Positions 33,147 through 41,660 of a stretch of DNA of 42,059 bases are shown piece after piece. Each line of letters starts with the position of its first letter. Position 1 is the first letter of the stretch. Both the position numbers and the translations under genes were made by a program. Below the pieces are notes generated by a model. The model had not been told where the DNA came from. It worked only from the letters and a program-made list of their open reading frames with translations, and did not search any database. The DNA comes from CAZMCH01 sp964564735 (lineage in GTDB: Bacteria > Poribacteria > DTPJ01). Location: the NCBI GenBank assembly GCA_964564735.1, contig CAZMCH010000029.1, positions 1 to 42,059 of the forward strand, written 5' to 3'.

Positions 33147-35045
33147 CTACCAATTCTTGAAATGATACACTGGCAACCCAGTAAACAATCCTATCAACCC
33201 CCATATTGCACCGATTATAAAATCTCCAAGTATCAATCCAAAAAAGATCGGAATTGCCTTTCTGTGCATCTTTATACTGCCATATTTTAAGATACATAGT
33301 TTTAATAACCACGAAACGAATATTGGAAACCAAATAAACGTTATCGCCCAGTCACCCTGAGTAACTGCGTATCCGATAGGATGAAACTGCCACCATAGAA
33401 ATCGCCTTTTCATTGCCATCAGAAAGAACGAAAAAATAAATCCAAATCCCATAAATATACTAGCAGGAATATCTGTAGTTCGTGGATTAGTCAGCCATGA
33501 TTGAAGCCTGCCATAAGCCTCTAAGGCAAATCCTCCATTTCCACCATAGCGATAACCTGTATCAAGGATCGCCCATGAGCAGAAAAATGCTCCCATAACT
33601 CCCGATATAAGCATGATTATCCATAGTTTTTTTGTTTCGATACCTGTTTTTTCCGCCATTTTATATGCCTCAAGCTGATGTGGCATAACGTGGGAATTTT
33701 GGCTCCGAGACATCCACCAAAACATTGATATAGATGTCAAGCTACTTGCAGGAATCCTCCTTGTTCCCAATAATGCAGTTATGACCTGATCGCTGTTACT
33801 GTAATATAACTCATGGACAAGCGGTCCCAATTCTGCCCTCATGCGTGTAACTGCAATGGACAATCCATAATATATTCCAAAGAAAAGTATCCCAACCCAT
33901 ACGCTAATGCCCATCTGAAATCCAAAGAAAATCAACAGACTAAATCCTAAAACTGCACCTAATAAGGCAACCCTGTAATTCATCGGCTCATTATCAATGG
34001 ATTCGCCTTTCCATGCCAATTTTATAACATTGATAATATGTGCTTTTCCAAGCCACAAAGCAAGCACACCAACCGCAAGATAAGCACCTGTCTGTTGCCA
34101 TTTTGCATAAGGAAATTCTGGAAGATTATGCAAACCGAGTATACTTCCAAAGACTAATTGCGCCTTCCAGAAAAAGAAGAAAAACCATGTAGAAAAAGCT
34201 AAATCAAGAGGCATAAAATAGGCAAGCCCGATAGCACATGGATAAAAAGCAATCACCATAGGGCGCATTGAATCCCAGGGCTTGGAGACAAAAAGATCAC
34301 TCATATTATAGATATTCTGTATACCCGGCACCGCAGGTATAATTGCATGAAAGCCATTCAGCAAAGTAAGTCCTCCACCGATGGAAAATCCGATCCACAT
34401 CCTCTTATTTTTAAGCAGATTATCAGACGAGTTTGTCATAGCAAGGGGCAGTTGTGCGACAGGATAAGTCAGCTTTTCATGCTCTATCCATTGCCTTCTG
34501 ACAATGGAGTTTATACAGATCATAATAAATATTAGCAGAAGGATGAATGCAAGCCAAGGAAGGAGTGCAATAAGCCATGTCTTGATATGTAATGATGTAT
34601 ATAATAGAGATGATGACTCACCGATATTAGAGTCATAAAATGCTTTAAGGACGTGTTTATTGTCAACGGTAAGCCATTTGGGCAAATAGTGAAAAAAAAG
34701 GGCAGACCACTCGTTTTCAGGCGTTTCATACCAAAAGGGCGCACTTATATCTCTGACTATCTGCTGACCAACGCTTTCTCCTGACATTGCAGATGCAGAA
34801 GTAACCATAACATAGACTACAAGAAGCTCTCTTTGATCTAAAAATCCTGATTTAAACCAGAGTTTTGTAAATGAATTTAGTAACGTCAGGATAAAAAGCG
34901 TAAAAATAGCATTGCAGAATAGCGAAGATGTCGTTGAGTAGAATATAAGACTTCCTGTCTCACTGCGCGCTATCCAAAATGAGTTAACGGGAATGAGCAA
35001 TAATCCGATTAGAATTGCTTTCCAGTAGCTTTTCCTTAATTTCAT
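33147..35045 (-). CDS. DUF6785-type multi-pass membrane protein
   Basis: A 632-residue integral membrane protein with roughly fourteen hydrophobic segments. It resembles the DUF6784/DUF6785 proteins, distantly like oligopeptide transporters, that are common in Armatimonadota, Poribacteria and related groups. Recognisable parts are FLDQRELLVVYVMVTSASAMSG, WIEHEKLTYPVAQLPLAMT, RMRAELGPLVHELYY and WWQFHPIGYAVTQGDWAI. The WIEHEKLTYP and RMRAELGP motifs are the most family-like. No function has been shown as far as I know; an uptake role for small organic molecules is inferred. Seven bases separate it from the ceramidase-like gene. Transcription probably comes from the promoter at 37970-37999. Confidence 0.8.
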   Translation of the reverse strand: MKLRKSYWKAILIGLLLIPVNSFWIARSETGSLIFYSTTSSLFCNAIFTLFILTLLNSFTKLWFKSGFLDQRELLVVYVMVTSASAMSGESVGQQIVRDISAPFWYETPENEWSALFFHYLPKWLTVDNKHVLKAFYDSNIGESSSLLYTSLHIKTWLIALLPWLAFILLLIFIMICINSIVRRQWIEHEKLTYPVAQLPLAMTNSSDNLLKNKRMWIGFSIGGGLTLLNGFHAIIPAVPGIQNIYNMSDLFVSKPWDSMRPMVIAFYPCAIGLAYFMPLDLAFSTWFFFFFWKAQLVFGSILGLHNLPEFPYAKWQQTGAYLAVGVLALWLGKAHIINVIKLAWKGESIDNEPMNYRVALLGAVLGFSLLIFFGFQMGISVWVGILFFGIYYGLSIAVTRMRAELGPLVHELYYSNSDQVITALLGTRRIPASSLTSISMFWWMSRSQNSHVMPHQLEAYKMAEKTGIETKKLWIIMLISGVMGAFFCSWAILDTGYRYGGNGGFALEAYGRLQSWLTNPRTTDIPASIFMGFGFIFSFFLMAMKRRFLWWQFHPIGYAVTQGDWAITFIWFPIFVSWLLKLCILKYGSIKMHRKAIPIFFGLILGDFIIGAIWGLIGLFTGLPVYHFKNW

Positions 35046-35052
35046 TTGAATT

Positions 35053-36429
35053 TTATCTAATAGAATGAATCTGCTTATAACACTTTTTCAGAGAAACCAG
35101 AGCGCTATTAATTAAAACCTCATCAGACTCAGGCACAATCGGCAAACCGTATTTATTAGCCCTTGCAAGCCCGATCTCGTATCCACCGAGGGGAATCTGA
35201 TCTGCTGTCGGAACATATCCCGCAGAACCGTTTGCATGACTGACATGAATGGTTCGCTTAAATGGCGATTTCTCCGCAACTGCAAGACCTATATTGACAA
35301 AAATCTCGCCGGGCATACCCACAAGCGCGCAATCTCCGATAGCAATCGCCTGAGTTTCAAGCAGAATAGAAAAGTCTTTTTCGCCTCTTTCCAAAGCATC
35401 CAAAAGAGACTTGGTTCTTCGCAATTCATAAGCTGTATGCCATTGCAGAACCATCTTTTCATCAACAGGCTTATCACTAGACGCTTTTTTGGCTTCTGCG
35501 ATCTCTTTATCAGCGTTTTCTTTTGCTATGCGATATTTTTCTTTTGCTTCTTCTAGCGAAGGCGGGGCTTCTACCTCAAACTTGAAGTTATGGCTTGCAA
35601 CAGCGATTTTGGCATCTTCCGTCATTTCTTCAATATCTAATACTGCTTGAGAAACAGCACATCCAAGCCTTTTGCCATGCCTTTCGCATAGCTCAAAAGT
35701 GCCTCTTGGATATGGGTTTATATCTGCGCTACATCCTGCAACAAATGCCGATACAGCGGTTGGCAATATTTGATCAACTAATCGTTTGGCGGGTCCAATA
35801 TAATCCGCAGTATAAAGCAGGTTATCACCACCCATATTTGTTCCATGAGAAGCATAGCTAAATATAATAGCCATCGGTTGTTTTGTATCAAGCCTATCAA
35901 ATCGGATCACATCCGTATACGGTGCGATGGGACCATCTGGATTATAACCTAGAACGACATTTCCATCAGGTCGCATTTCACGCCTGTTTGCAGCTATATG
36001 GCAATCCTGCCTGCCATGCCCTAATGATACAGGAACAGCATTCCTTTTCGCTTCTGCCAATGCTCCACTAGCTTTATAGATTACTGTATTTGTATATGAT
36101 TTTTTGAGATCATCGCCTTCATCTTCTCCATAAATACCCGTCTGCGGACCACCATGAGTATGTGAACAGGCTACAAGTATGTTTTTCATTGGAACGTTCG
36201 TTAGATTCGCACAAGCCTTGCGAATCCTTGCTGTGCCTTTTGAGTCTGTATCTATTAAATCCATTGTGATAAGCCCTGCTTCGGTTGTGCCATCATTCAA
36301 ATAAAGCGCAACCAAGTTCAGATCATCATGGATGCCAATTGCCGGCGTTTTCCTTGCACCATATCCAGACATCAGCATACCAACCGGCGGGGTTATATTA
36401 GCCCTTGCAATACCAGCCAAAAGTGCCAT
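35053..36429 (-). CDS. Neutral/alkaline ceramidase-like hydrolase (N-terminal domain family)
   Basis: A 458-residue protein similar to the N-terminal domain of neutral/alkaline non-lysosomal ceramidases. GIARANITPPVGMLMSGYG opens it, with zinc ligands expected at H90 and H92 (ACSHTHGGPQTG) and in FSYASHGTNMGGDNLLYTADY; the later VGMPGEIFVNIGL and SAGYVPTADQIPLGGYEI motifs are also family-like. Real ceramidases are longer and secreted; this one has no signal peptide and no C-terminal beta-sandwich. That is common in bacterial relatives of unknown substrate. I start at the ATG at 36429 because AAGGAGG lies just before it; the longer frame to 36480 overlaps the upstream gene. A coiled segment rich in Glu/Lys/Ala (about 275-320) is inserted. 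Amide hydrolysis is inferred. Confidence 0.85.
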   Translation of the reverse strand: MALLAGIARANITPPVGMLMSGYGARKTPAIGIHDDLNLVALYLNDGTTEAGLITMDLIDTDSKGTARIRKACANLTNVPMKNILVACSHTHGGPQTGIYGEDEGDDLKKSYTNTVIYKASGALAEAKRNAVPVSLGHGRQDCHIAANRREMRPDGNVVLGYNPDGPIAPYTDVIRFDRLDTKQPMAIIFSYASHGTNMGGDNLLYTADYIGPAKRLVDQILPTAVSAFVAGCSADINPYPRGTFELCERHGKRLGCAVSQAVLDIEEMTEDAKIAVASHNFKFEVEAPPSLEEAKEKYRIAKENADKEIAEAKKASSDKPVDEKMVLQWHTAYELRRTKSLLDALERGEKDFSILLETQAIAIGDCALVGMPGEIFVNIGLAVAEKSPFKRTIHVSHANGSAGYVPTADQIPLGGYEIGLARANKYGLPIVPESDEVLINSALVSLKKCYKQIHSIR

Positions 36430-36443
36430 TCTATACCTCCTTA

Positions 36444-37892
36444 TTACGATAAATCTATCTTTGGATAATACCAGAAACATCCAGAGCCTATCGGCGGATC
36501 AACAGGATTATGAAGCCTTGTCATAACAACATCATCAATTCTAGTATTTATCTCATCTCCGTCTTTCCAAAGAACAATATTTTTAAGCCAGTTTTCATTA
36601 TCAAAATTAGGATAGTCAGCACGCCAGAAATTTCCCCTTGTTTCTGTTCTTAGCATTGACGCAGTTGCGAGAATTCTGCCTAGTTCAATAATATTTGACG
36701 CCTCAATACCTGCCTGTATCTCTTCTGCATTTTCAGATGATATATCTAATACTATTAGTCTCATCTCAGACAATTCATCAAGGGCTTTATTGAGTGTATA
36801 TTCATTTTTGACAGGACCTATATACCTCCAAAGTATAGATTTTGCCCTTGCAAGAAATTCCGTTGATGGCATCTGATTATTTGCAGTTATTTTCCTTATT
36901 TTTCCTTTTTCTTCCTCAACCTGATCAGCGTTTAATATAGGTATTTCGATGTTTTTTGCCCATTGGCTTGCAGTATGACCAGCCCTTGCACCAAAAACAA
37001 TTGTATCCGCAACAGCAGACCCTCCAAGCCTTGCAGCACCTAATATTCCGCCAGTAACTTCACCAGCCGCAAATAAGCCTTTGATATTCGTTCTACAATC
37101 TTCGTCAATCTTTATTCCACCTAAAAAATAATGCGCAGTTCCAGAATCTACAATAAAATCAGGTGGTTCTCCATCAACCTTGAATATCTCTGGTAAAGTG
37201 CTTTTTGGGATATTCAGCGAGACAAACTCCATATCCACTAGCTCTGCACCAGCATTAAAAGCAAGTGTAAAGCCATCTCCTGTGCTACCGGGTGGATTAT
37301 CGCTTCGCTCAAAGGCATAAGCCCCTCCGCCTGTTGCAATAATAACCGATTTTGTAGATATAGTCAAAATCTTCATATTTTCAAGATCAACACCCACCGC
37401 CCCGACAATCGCACCATTTGACGTTATTAGGCTTGAAATCATAACATTATTGAGCATCCTAACTCCCATATTTTCAGCTTTTTCTTTCATTTTATTGAGT
37501 AGAGAAAAGCCTTTGGGATTTTTGTCAATGCGTGTTGTTATATAATGACCCGGCATATCTGGAGTATCTCCGCCACGATACTCTAGTTCAATACCGTAAT
37601 CCCTTAATTCAGGTATTCTATATATCGCATCTTTTACAAACACATCAGTAAGACGCTGATTGTTTATATATCCGCCTGTATATACGATCTGCTTAAATAG
37701 CTGATCTTCATTTTCCTTTGTAGCACCAGTAATCCAGCCAGCTATTACGAGTGTGCAACTTGTGCCTGCTACAGGCATTTTTGATGCAAGTATAACATCC
37801 ACATCATTTGCTTTTGCCTCAATTGCAGAGCGCAATCCTGCACCTGCACCGCCGATAACAAGGACATCAGTTCTTAAAATGTCTTCCTGCAT
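36444..37892 (-). CDS. FAD-dependent oxidoreductase (fumarate reductase/succinate dehydrogenase flavoprotein family)
   Basis: A 482-residue flavoprotein. The FAD-binding strand is VLVIGGAGAGLRSAIEAK (about 10-27), the flavin domain returns as SVIIATGGGAYAFERSDNPPGSTGDGFTLAFNAGAELVDMEF, and NIKGLFAAGEVTGGILGAARLGGSAVADTIVFG is the closing motif. The C-terminal helical domain carries ASMLRTETRGNFWRADYPNFD, where the RTE-R-G-x-x-x-R-x-DYP pattern is highly typical of the family. It therefore oxidises or reduces a small acid or similar compound. No iron-sulfur or cytochrome partner lies beside it, so it is not a normal respiratory complex. It is the first gene of an operon with the ceramidase-like and DUF6785-like genes. 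AAGGG lies about 12 bases before the ATG. Confidence 0.88.
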   Translation of the reverse strand: MQEDILRTDVLVIGGAGAGLRSAIEAKANDVDVILASKMPVAGTSCTLVIAGWITGATKENEDQLFKQIVYTGGYINNQRLTDVFVKDAIYRIPELRDYGIELEYRGGDTPDMPGHYITTRIDKNPKGFSLLNKMKEKAENMGVRMLNNVMISSLITSNGAIVGAVGVDLENMKILTISTKSVIIATGGGAYAFERSDNPPGSTGDGFTLAFNAGAELVDMEFVSLNIPKSTLPEIFKVDGEPPDFIVDSGTAHYFLGGIKIDEDCRTNIKGLFAAGEVTGGILGAARLGGSAVADTIVFGARAGHTASQWAKNIEIPILNADQVEEEKGKIRKITANNQMPSTEFLARAKSILWRYIGPVKNEYTLNKALDELSEMRLIVLDISSENAEEIQAGIEASNIIELGRILATASMLRTETRGNFWRADYPNFDNENWLKNIVLWKDGDEINTRIDDVVMTRLHNPVDPPIGSGCFWYYPKIDLS

Positions 37893-37969
37893 AATATATT
37901 TTCCCTTCCAAATTATATAGTGGCGAAAAAGATGATAAGCATCTAACTATCTATAAATGCTGACGATAT

Positions 37970-37999
37970 ATCATAGATATTCAGATACCATAATGTCAA
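37970..37999 (-). promoter_or_regulatory. Promoter for the FAD oxidoreductase operon
   Basis: On the minus strand a perfect TTGACA (37994-37999) is followed after 18 bases by TATGAT (37970-37975), five of six matches. The start would be near 37963, about 70 bases before the flavoprotein ATG at 37892. The three genes downstream are packed without room for another promoter, so this element probably drives all of them. Confidence 0.65.
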
Positions 38000-38079
38000 G
38001 TGATTAAAAGTGTTTAGTTTAATGACTTGTGTTTATTTTTATATTCCAAATTTCTATGAAATATCATCTTTTATAAAAG

Positions 38080-39564
38080 CTATTTTGAGGATATATTTTC
38101 AATATAAACTGCATAAATACGGGCATCTTCTAACCGTAAACCATCCCAATTGACTCGGATTCTTATTAACTCTGATTTTGTAATTATAACATCGTTTTGC
38201 TTCCATTTTATTGGTATTCGAAATCCCGAATTTTCCTTTAATGGAATAAAGTCAGAGGAAGTATATCCCTCTAATCTCTCAAATCTTTCATTTAGTATTT
38301 CAACTGTAATCTGACTATGATCAGATAATCCACTAACATTAACAAATACTTTTGCGCCATATTGGCTGATCTTTATTGGCATGGATATAAAATGTGGATT
38401 AACCGAATTAATCCATGTCTGTCCCTCAATCGGGGTTCGGGTTGGCGAATAATAACCCAATCGATCTCGTTTCCAATATGCTGATCTGATTGAATTGTCT
38501 CCACCTCTACCCCAAATGCTATAATATGTGATAGTTTTATCTCCTACATTAACTATGCCCTGACCTTGTGCGAAACGTGGTGGATCACCATGAGGATTTG
38601 ATCCAGTCCAACCTTCCTCTGATGTATCTATGATCTTAAAATCTGGTATTGGTTCATAATAGTGCATAGCATCATTACTTACCAATAAACCGATATCCAT
38701 ACGCATTTCTCTGCGATCTCCTGTGTCTGTTGGGGCATTCCACTGACCATATAGACCAATTATAGTATTTTCTCTATCCCAGAGTCCTGCTCCAAGATGA
38801 ACTTGCTTTCCCTTTTGATAATCTAGCAATACAGGGCGAGGAGGCAGATCATCTCTACGAAATCCCATTATGACTGCGTCTGTCCAATTTTCAAAATCAT
38901 AGGATGCCAGAACGATCAAAACACGTTTTTGAAATGCTCTATCAACTCCTGCATTTTGACCGATTATGTAATAGCATCCGTTACGCTTAATCAGACCAGT
39001 TGGCTCAATTCGGGTATGTGTAACTGGATTTCGTGATGATTGTTCCCATCGGATACCATCAGGGCTAAAAGCTACGCATCCTTGATTGCGAATAGTTTCT
39101 GACTCAATTTCACAAAACATCTTAAAACGGCGATCATAGTCAGATTCTTCTGGTTCATAAAGCACGCAACATGACATTACTTTTCCATTCCAATCAAGAT
39201 CAACAAGATTATTTTTCTTATTTCCATTATAATCAACAAAGCCTAGTTCTGGTTTTTCCCAATTGAATCCATCTCTGCTAATAGCATAGCATATTCTTAA
39301 TTGAGGGTCATCAGAATCACCCTTGCCAAGATACCACATATAAAGTGTGCCANNNNNNNNNNAAGCCATAGCAGAATTATCTGGCGCACCCGATTCGCCT
39401 TTTTTTAGAATAGGATTTTGCTCATAGCGCTTTGCCTGTATGAGTTCTAATTGTAACCCATGACGGAATGGAATACTATAATTATCAAATGGAAAAAGAA
39501 CTACTTCTTTGAATTGATAAGTATACATATTATCTCGTGACTTTTCATTTATATTCTGATTCAT
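38080..39564 (-). CDS. Beta-propeller glycosidase-like protein (GH32/GH43/GH130 fold), interrupted by a sequence gap
   Basis: About 494 residues. Repeated blade motifs suggest a five-bladed propeller: KMFCEIESETIRNQGCVAFS, DGIRWEQ, CYYIIGQNAG, TIIGLYGQWN, LVSNDAMHYYEPI and TITYYSIWGRGGD. Sequences of this kind are annotated as glycosidase-like in families GH32, GH43 and GH130, but I cannot pick one or confirm the catalytic acids. The C-terminal 110 residues look like a beta sandwich. I start at the ATG at 39564, nine bases after GGAG, rather than at 39606. The N run at 39353-39362 falls at about residues 68-71 and could hide sequence of another length. It faces away from the cupin gene. No signal peptide is present. 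Confidence 0.7.
   Translation of the reverse strand: MNQNINEKSRDNMYTYQFKEVVLFPFDNYSIPFRHGLQLELIQAKRYEQNPILKKGESGAPDNSAMAXXXXGTLYMWYLGKGDSDDPQLRICYAISRDGFNWEKPELGFVDYNGNKKNNLVDLDWNGKVMSCCVLYEPEESDYDRRFKMFCEIESETIRNQGCVAFSPDGIRWEQSSRNPVTHTRIEPTGLIKRNGCYYIIGQNAGVDRAFQKRVLIVLASYDFENWTDAVIMGFRRDDLPPRPVLLDYQKGKQVHLGAGLWDRENTIIGLYGQWNAPTDTGDRREMRMDIGLLVSNDAMHYYEPIPDFKIIDTSEEGWTGSNPHGDPPRFAQGQGIVNVGDKTITYYSIWGRGGDNSIRSAYWKRDRLGYYSPTRTPIEGQTWINSVNPHFISMPIKISQYGAKVFVNVSGLSDHSQITVEILNERFERLEGYTSSDFIPLKENSGFRIPIKWKQNDVIITKSELIRIRVNWDGLRLEDARIYAVYIENISSK
39353..39362. other. Assembly gap of ten N
   Basis: Ten undetermined bases inside the propeller gene. The reading frame continues on both sides if the gap is exactly ten bases, but a fixed run of ten N is commonly a placeholder of unknown true length. 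Residues around the first blade (AMA before it, GTLYMWYLGKG after it) therefore may be incomplete. Confidence 0.98.
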
Positions 39565-39654
39565 ATAAATATACTCCAATAAATATATATCAATTTTGCT
39601 AAACAATTATTAAAGGTTTTTCGCATGATACAAAAGAAAGGATGCACATTGAAA

Positions 39655-39683
39655 AGATTAACAAACTGAACTTCTCTGGTCAA
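39655..39683 (-). promoter_or_regulatory. Candidate promoter for the propeller gene
   Basis: On the minus strand TTGACC (39678-39683, five of six matches) is followed after 17 bases by TAATCT (39655-39660, four of six). The start near 39648 would leave a leader of about 84 bases before the ATG at 39564. Confidence 0.5.
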
Positions 39684-39872
39684 GACATTTATGCTTGGCA
39701 ATAAAAAGGTTCTGAGTTTCAGACATTGCCTCAAAATATTTTCATAAAAAGCAGATATAGTCAGAAAAACATTGAACTGTTTTAAGGGATTAAGGCTTTT
39801 TATGAATCTCATTTCAAACTGAAAATATTATTATGTTTGCCTTTCCGAATTGCAGTTCATTAAAGACAAGTC

Positions 39873-39901
39873 TTGATTATATAATATAAGTTTGATATTC
39901 T
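39873..39901 (+). promoter_or_regulatory. Weak candidate promoter for the cupin operon
   Basis: TTGATT (39873-39878) and TATTCT (39896-39901) are 17 bases apart, about 50 bases before the cupin ATG. A TATAAT at 39880-39885 is a competing -10 element with only a poor -35 partner. The area is very AT-rich, so chance matches are likely. Confidence 0.25.
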
Positions 39902-39954
39902 TTTTCTGTTATATGCTGATTAGATAGCAAATTAATATAGAAAGGAAAAATTAC

Positions 39955-40320
39955 ATGGAAAAAGTAAAAACAATAATTGATATTAATGATGCGACTTTGG
40001 AAAAATATCCTTGGGGTGAAATAAGATGGATATGGAATCAGAAAATCGATCCAAATGCAGAGCAGACATTAGGTCAAGTTACTATATATTCAGGAAAAAA
40101 GAACACATTTCACGCCCATCCTAATTGTGAGGAATTGATGTATATACTCGAAGGTGAATGTGATCATTTGCTAGGTGAAGAAATGTATCATCTTACACCG
40201 GGAATGACTATTATTATACCAAGAAACATTGAGCATTATGCGATCGTAACAAGTGAAAATGATCTGAAAGCGATGATCTTCTATTCTAATCCGACAAGAC
40301 AAACAGACGTTAAGGAATGA
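39955..40320 (+). CDS. Cupin-domain protein
   Basis: A 121-residue single-domain cupin. Motif 1 is FHAHPNCEELMYILEGECD (His53, His55, Glu59 or Glu60) and motif 2 is LTPGMTIIIPRNIEHYAIV with His94. These residues would bind a divalent metal. AAAGGA lies eight bases before the ATG. It precedes an oxidoreductase gene by 13 bases and is clearly cotranscribed. Small cupins beside Gfo/Idh/MocA genes often isomerise or bind sugars, or act on sugar acids. The substrate here is unknown. It lacks a DNA-binding domain, so it is not an AraC-type regulator. Confidence 0.87.
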   Translation: MEKVKTIIDINDATLEKYPWGEIRWIWNQKIDPNAEQTLGQVTIYSGKKNTFHAHPNCEELMYILEGECDHLLGEEMYHLTPGMTIIIPRNIEHYAIVTSENDLKAMIFYSNPTRQTDVKE

Positions 40321-40333
40321 AAGGTATAGAATA

Positions 40334-41410
40334 ATGAGCGTAAAATATAACTTCGAGTATGAGCAAAAAATCAAGGTTGGTTTTGTTGGATGCGGAGGAC
40401 ATTCATTTAGAAATATATATCCAACTTTTCAATATGCGCCTGTGGAATTAGTTGCTGTATGTGATTTTGATAGGAAACGTGCAGAGGTATATAAGTCTTT
40501 TTTTGGTGCGCAGAGATTTTATGATAATTATCTTGAAATGCTAAAAAATGAGAAACTTGATGCGGTTTTTGTTGTTACCAATTATGATAATGCTATCCCA
40601 CGCTATCCGAAGATTGCAATCGATGCTATGAAAAGCGGATGCCATGTGTGGATAGAAAAACCTCCTGCATCAAGCGTTAACGAAGTCCAACAAATGATGG
40701 AAATTAGTGAAAATACAGGGAAATATGTGATGATCGGCTTCAAAAAAGTTTTTTTTACAGCTATTATGAAAACAAAGGAGATTATCTCATCAGAGGAATT
40801 TGGAAAGCTGTCATCTATATATGTTCGATATCCTCAAGGATTGCCAGAATTCAAAGATCGCAATGACCCTCATAAAATGCTTGGATTTCTGGATCATATT
40901 GGTCACCCAGGGTCAATCTTACATTACCTAATGGGAAAAATGCAAACAATATATTTTGAACGAGAGACAAATAACGGTGGAACAATAGCTGTGATAACTT
41001 TTGCCAATGGAGGAATAGGATGTCTCCATCTTGCATCTGGTCAATCAGGCACAAGCCCTCTTGAGAGGTTAGAGGTTATTGGAAATGGATGTAATGTTGT
41101 TGTTGAAAACGGCGTAAAACTTACATATTATAGGCGTGGAGGTCGTGGAGAGGGCGGATATGGTCGTTCTGGAAGCTATATTGGTGAAGACAAAAGCGCA
41201 CCGATATATTGGGAGCCAGAATTTTCACTTGGGCAACTTTATAACAAGGGAATATTCATGCTGGGATATGCCAACGAAATCATGTATTTTTCCGAATGTA
41301 TTCTAAATAATAAGCCTCCTGATAAAAGCAATCTTGAGACTGCTTTGGAAATAACTAAGTTATATGAGGCTTATAAAAATCTCGAAGGGATAAAGATTAA
41401 AATTAACTAA
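40334..41410 (+). CDS. Gfo/Idh/MocA family oxidoreductase
   Basis: A 358-residue NAD(P)-dependent oxidoreductase of sugars or inositols. The nucleotide fold opens as KVGFVGCGGHSFRNIYPTF (about 14-32), where GCGGHS replaces the more common GxGxxG ending. WIEKPPASSVNEVQQM bears the EKP motif (108-110) with the catalytic Lys. GFLDHIGHPGSILHYLMG holds His residues suited to the active site. It follows the cupin gene by 13 bases. It is only distantly like the WbpB-type enzyme in this window, lacking its signatures, and catabolism of a sugar or sugar acid is more likely than glycan synthesis. The substrate cannot be read. Confidence 0.88.
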   Translation: MSVKYNFEYEQKIKVGFVGCGGHSFRNIYPTFQYAPVELVAVCDFDRKRAEVYKSFFGAQRFYDNYLEMLKNEKLDAVFVVTNYDNAIPRYPKIAIDAMKSGCHVWIEKPPASSVNEVQQMMEISENTGKYVMIGFKKVFFTAIMKTKEIISSEEFGKLSSIYVRYPQGLPEFKDRNDPHKMLGFLDHIGHPGSILHYLMGKMQTIYFERETNNGGTIAVITFANGGIGCLHLASGQSGTSPLERLEVIGNGCNVVVENGVKLTYYRRGGRGEGGYGRSGSYIGEDKSAPIYWEPEFSLGQLYNKGIFMLGYANEIMYFSECILNNKPPDKSNLETALEITKLYEAYKNLEGIKIKIN

Positions 41411-41430
41411 TGGTCAAACAAATTAATTAT

Positions 41431-41606
41431 TATAGAACGCTGATTAGGCGGATTTGGCAGATTAAAGCGGATAGAAAAATCGTAAAATGTAATGCGTGAA
41501 ACGTAAGATGTATTACGCATAACGCATAGAACATTAAGTATCACCTATCACTCATTAAGAACTAAATCAGCGTCAATCCGCTTAATCCGTTTCATCCGCG
41601 TTCTAT
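41431..41606. repeat. Large imperfect inverted repeat (about 42-base arms)
   Basis: The left arm (41431-41472, beginning TATAGAACGCTGATTAGGCG) and right arm (41564-41606, ending TTTCATCCGCGTTCTAT) are imperfect reverse complements. Both are built from AATCCGC/GCGGATT words. The roughly 90 bases between them contain a second, smaller set of GCGT/ACGC words (AATGCGTGAAACGTAAG and TATTACGCATAACGCAT). It lies between a finished oxidoreductase gene and the permease gene, and its GC-rich words contrast with the AT-rich surroundings. It could be a palindromic repetitive element, a remnant of a small non-autonomous element, or a transcript-end structure. I found no other copy in the window and no flanking target-site duplication. 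Confidence 0.6.
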
Positions 41607-41660
41607 TCTTAAAAAAATTAATCTGGTCAAGCCTAATAGCATTACTACCTTATATCATCA

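Larger units (their letters stand above)
39565..39954. other. Divergent intergenic region of 390 bases
   Basis: The region lies between the propeller gene (minus) and the cupin gene (plus) and should hold both promoters. I see a candidate on each strand, listed separately, and no convincing gene. A minus-strand frame at 39561-39812 lacks a ribosome binding site and recognisable domains and overlaps the propeller start. No long repeat or RNA gene is evident. Confidence 0.6.

Noticed and set aside
33082..33333. Minus-strand frame of 83 codons at the start of the DUF6785-like region
   Set aside because: It overlaps the end of the membrane-protein gene in another frame and the promoter of wbpB; no family features or start signal.
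38080..39564. Assignment of the propeller gene to a single glycoside hydrolase family
   Set aside because: Blade-type repeats are visible, but the catalytic acids that would separate GH32, GH43 and GH130 could not be placed, partly because of the gap.
39561..39812. Minus-strand frame of 83 codons in the divergent intergenic region
   Set aside because: It has no Shine-Dalgarno site, overlaps the propeller gene start and lies over the likely promoter.
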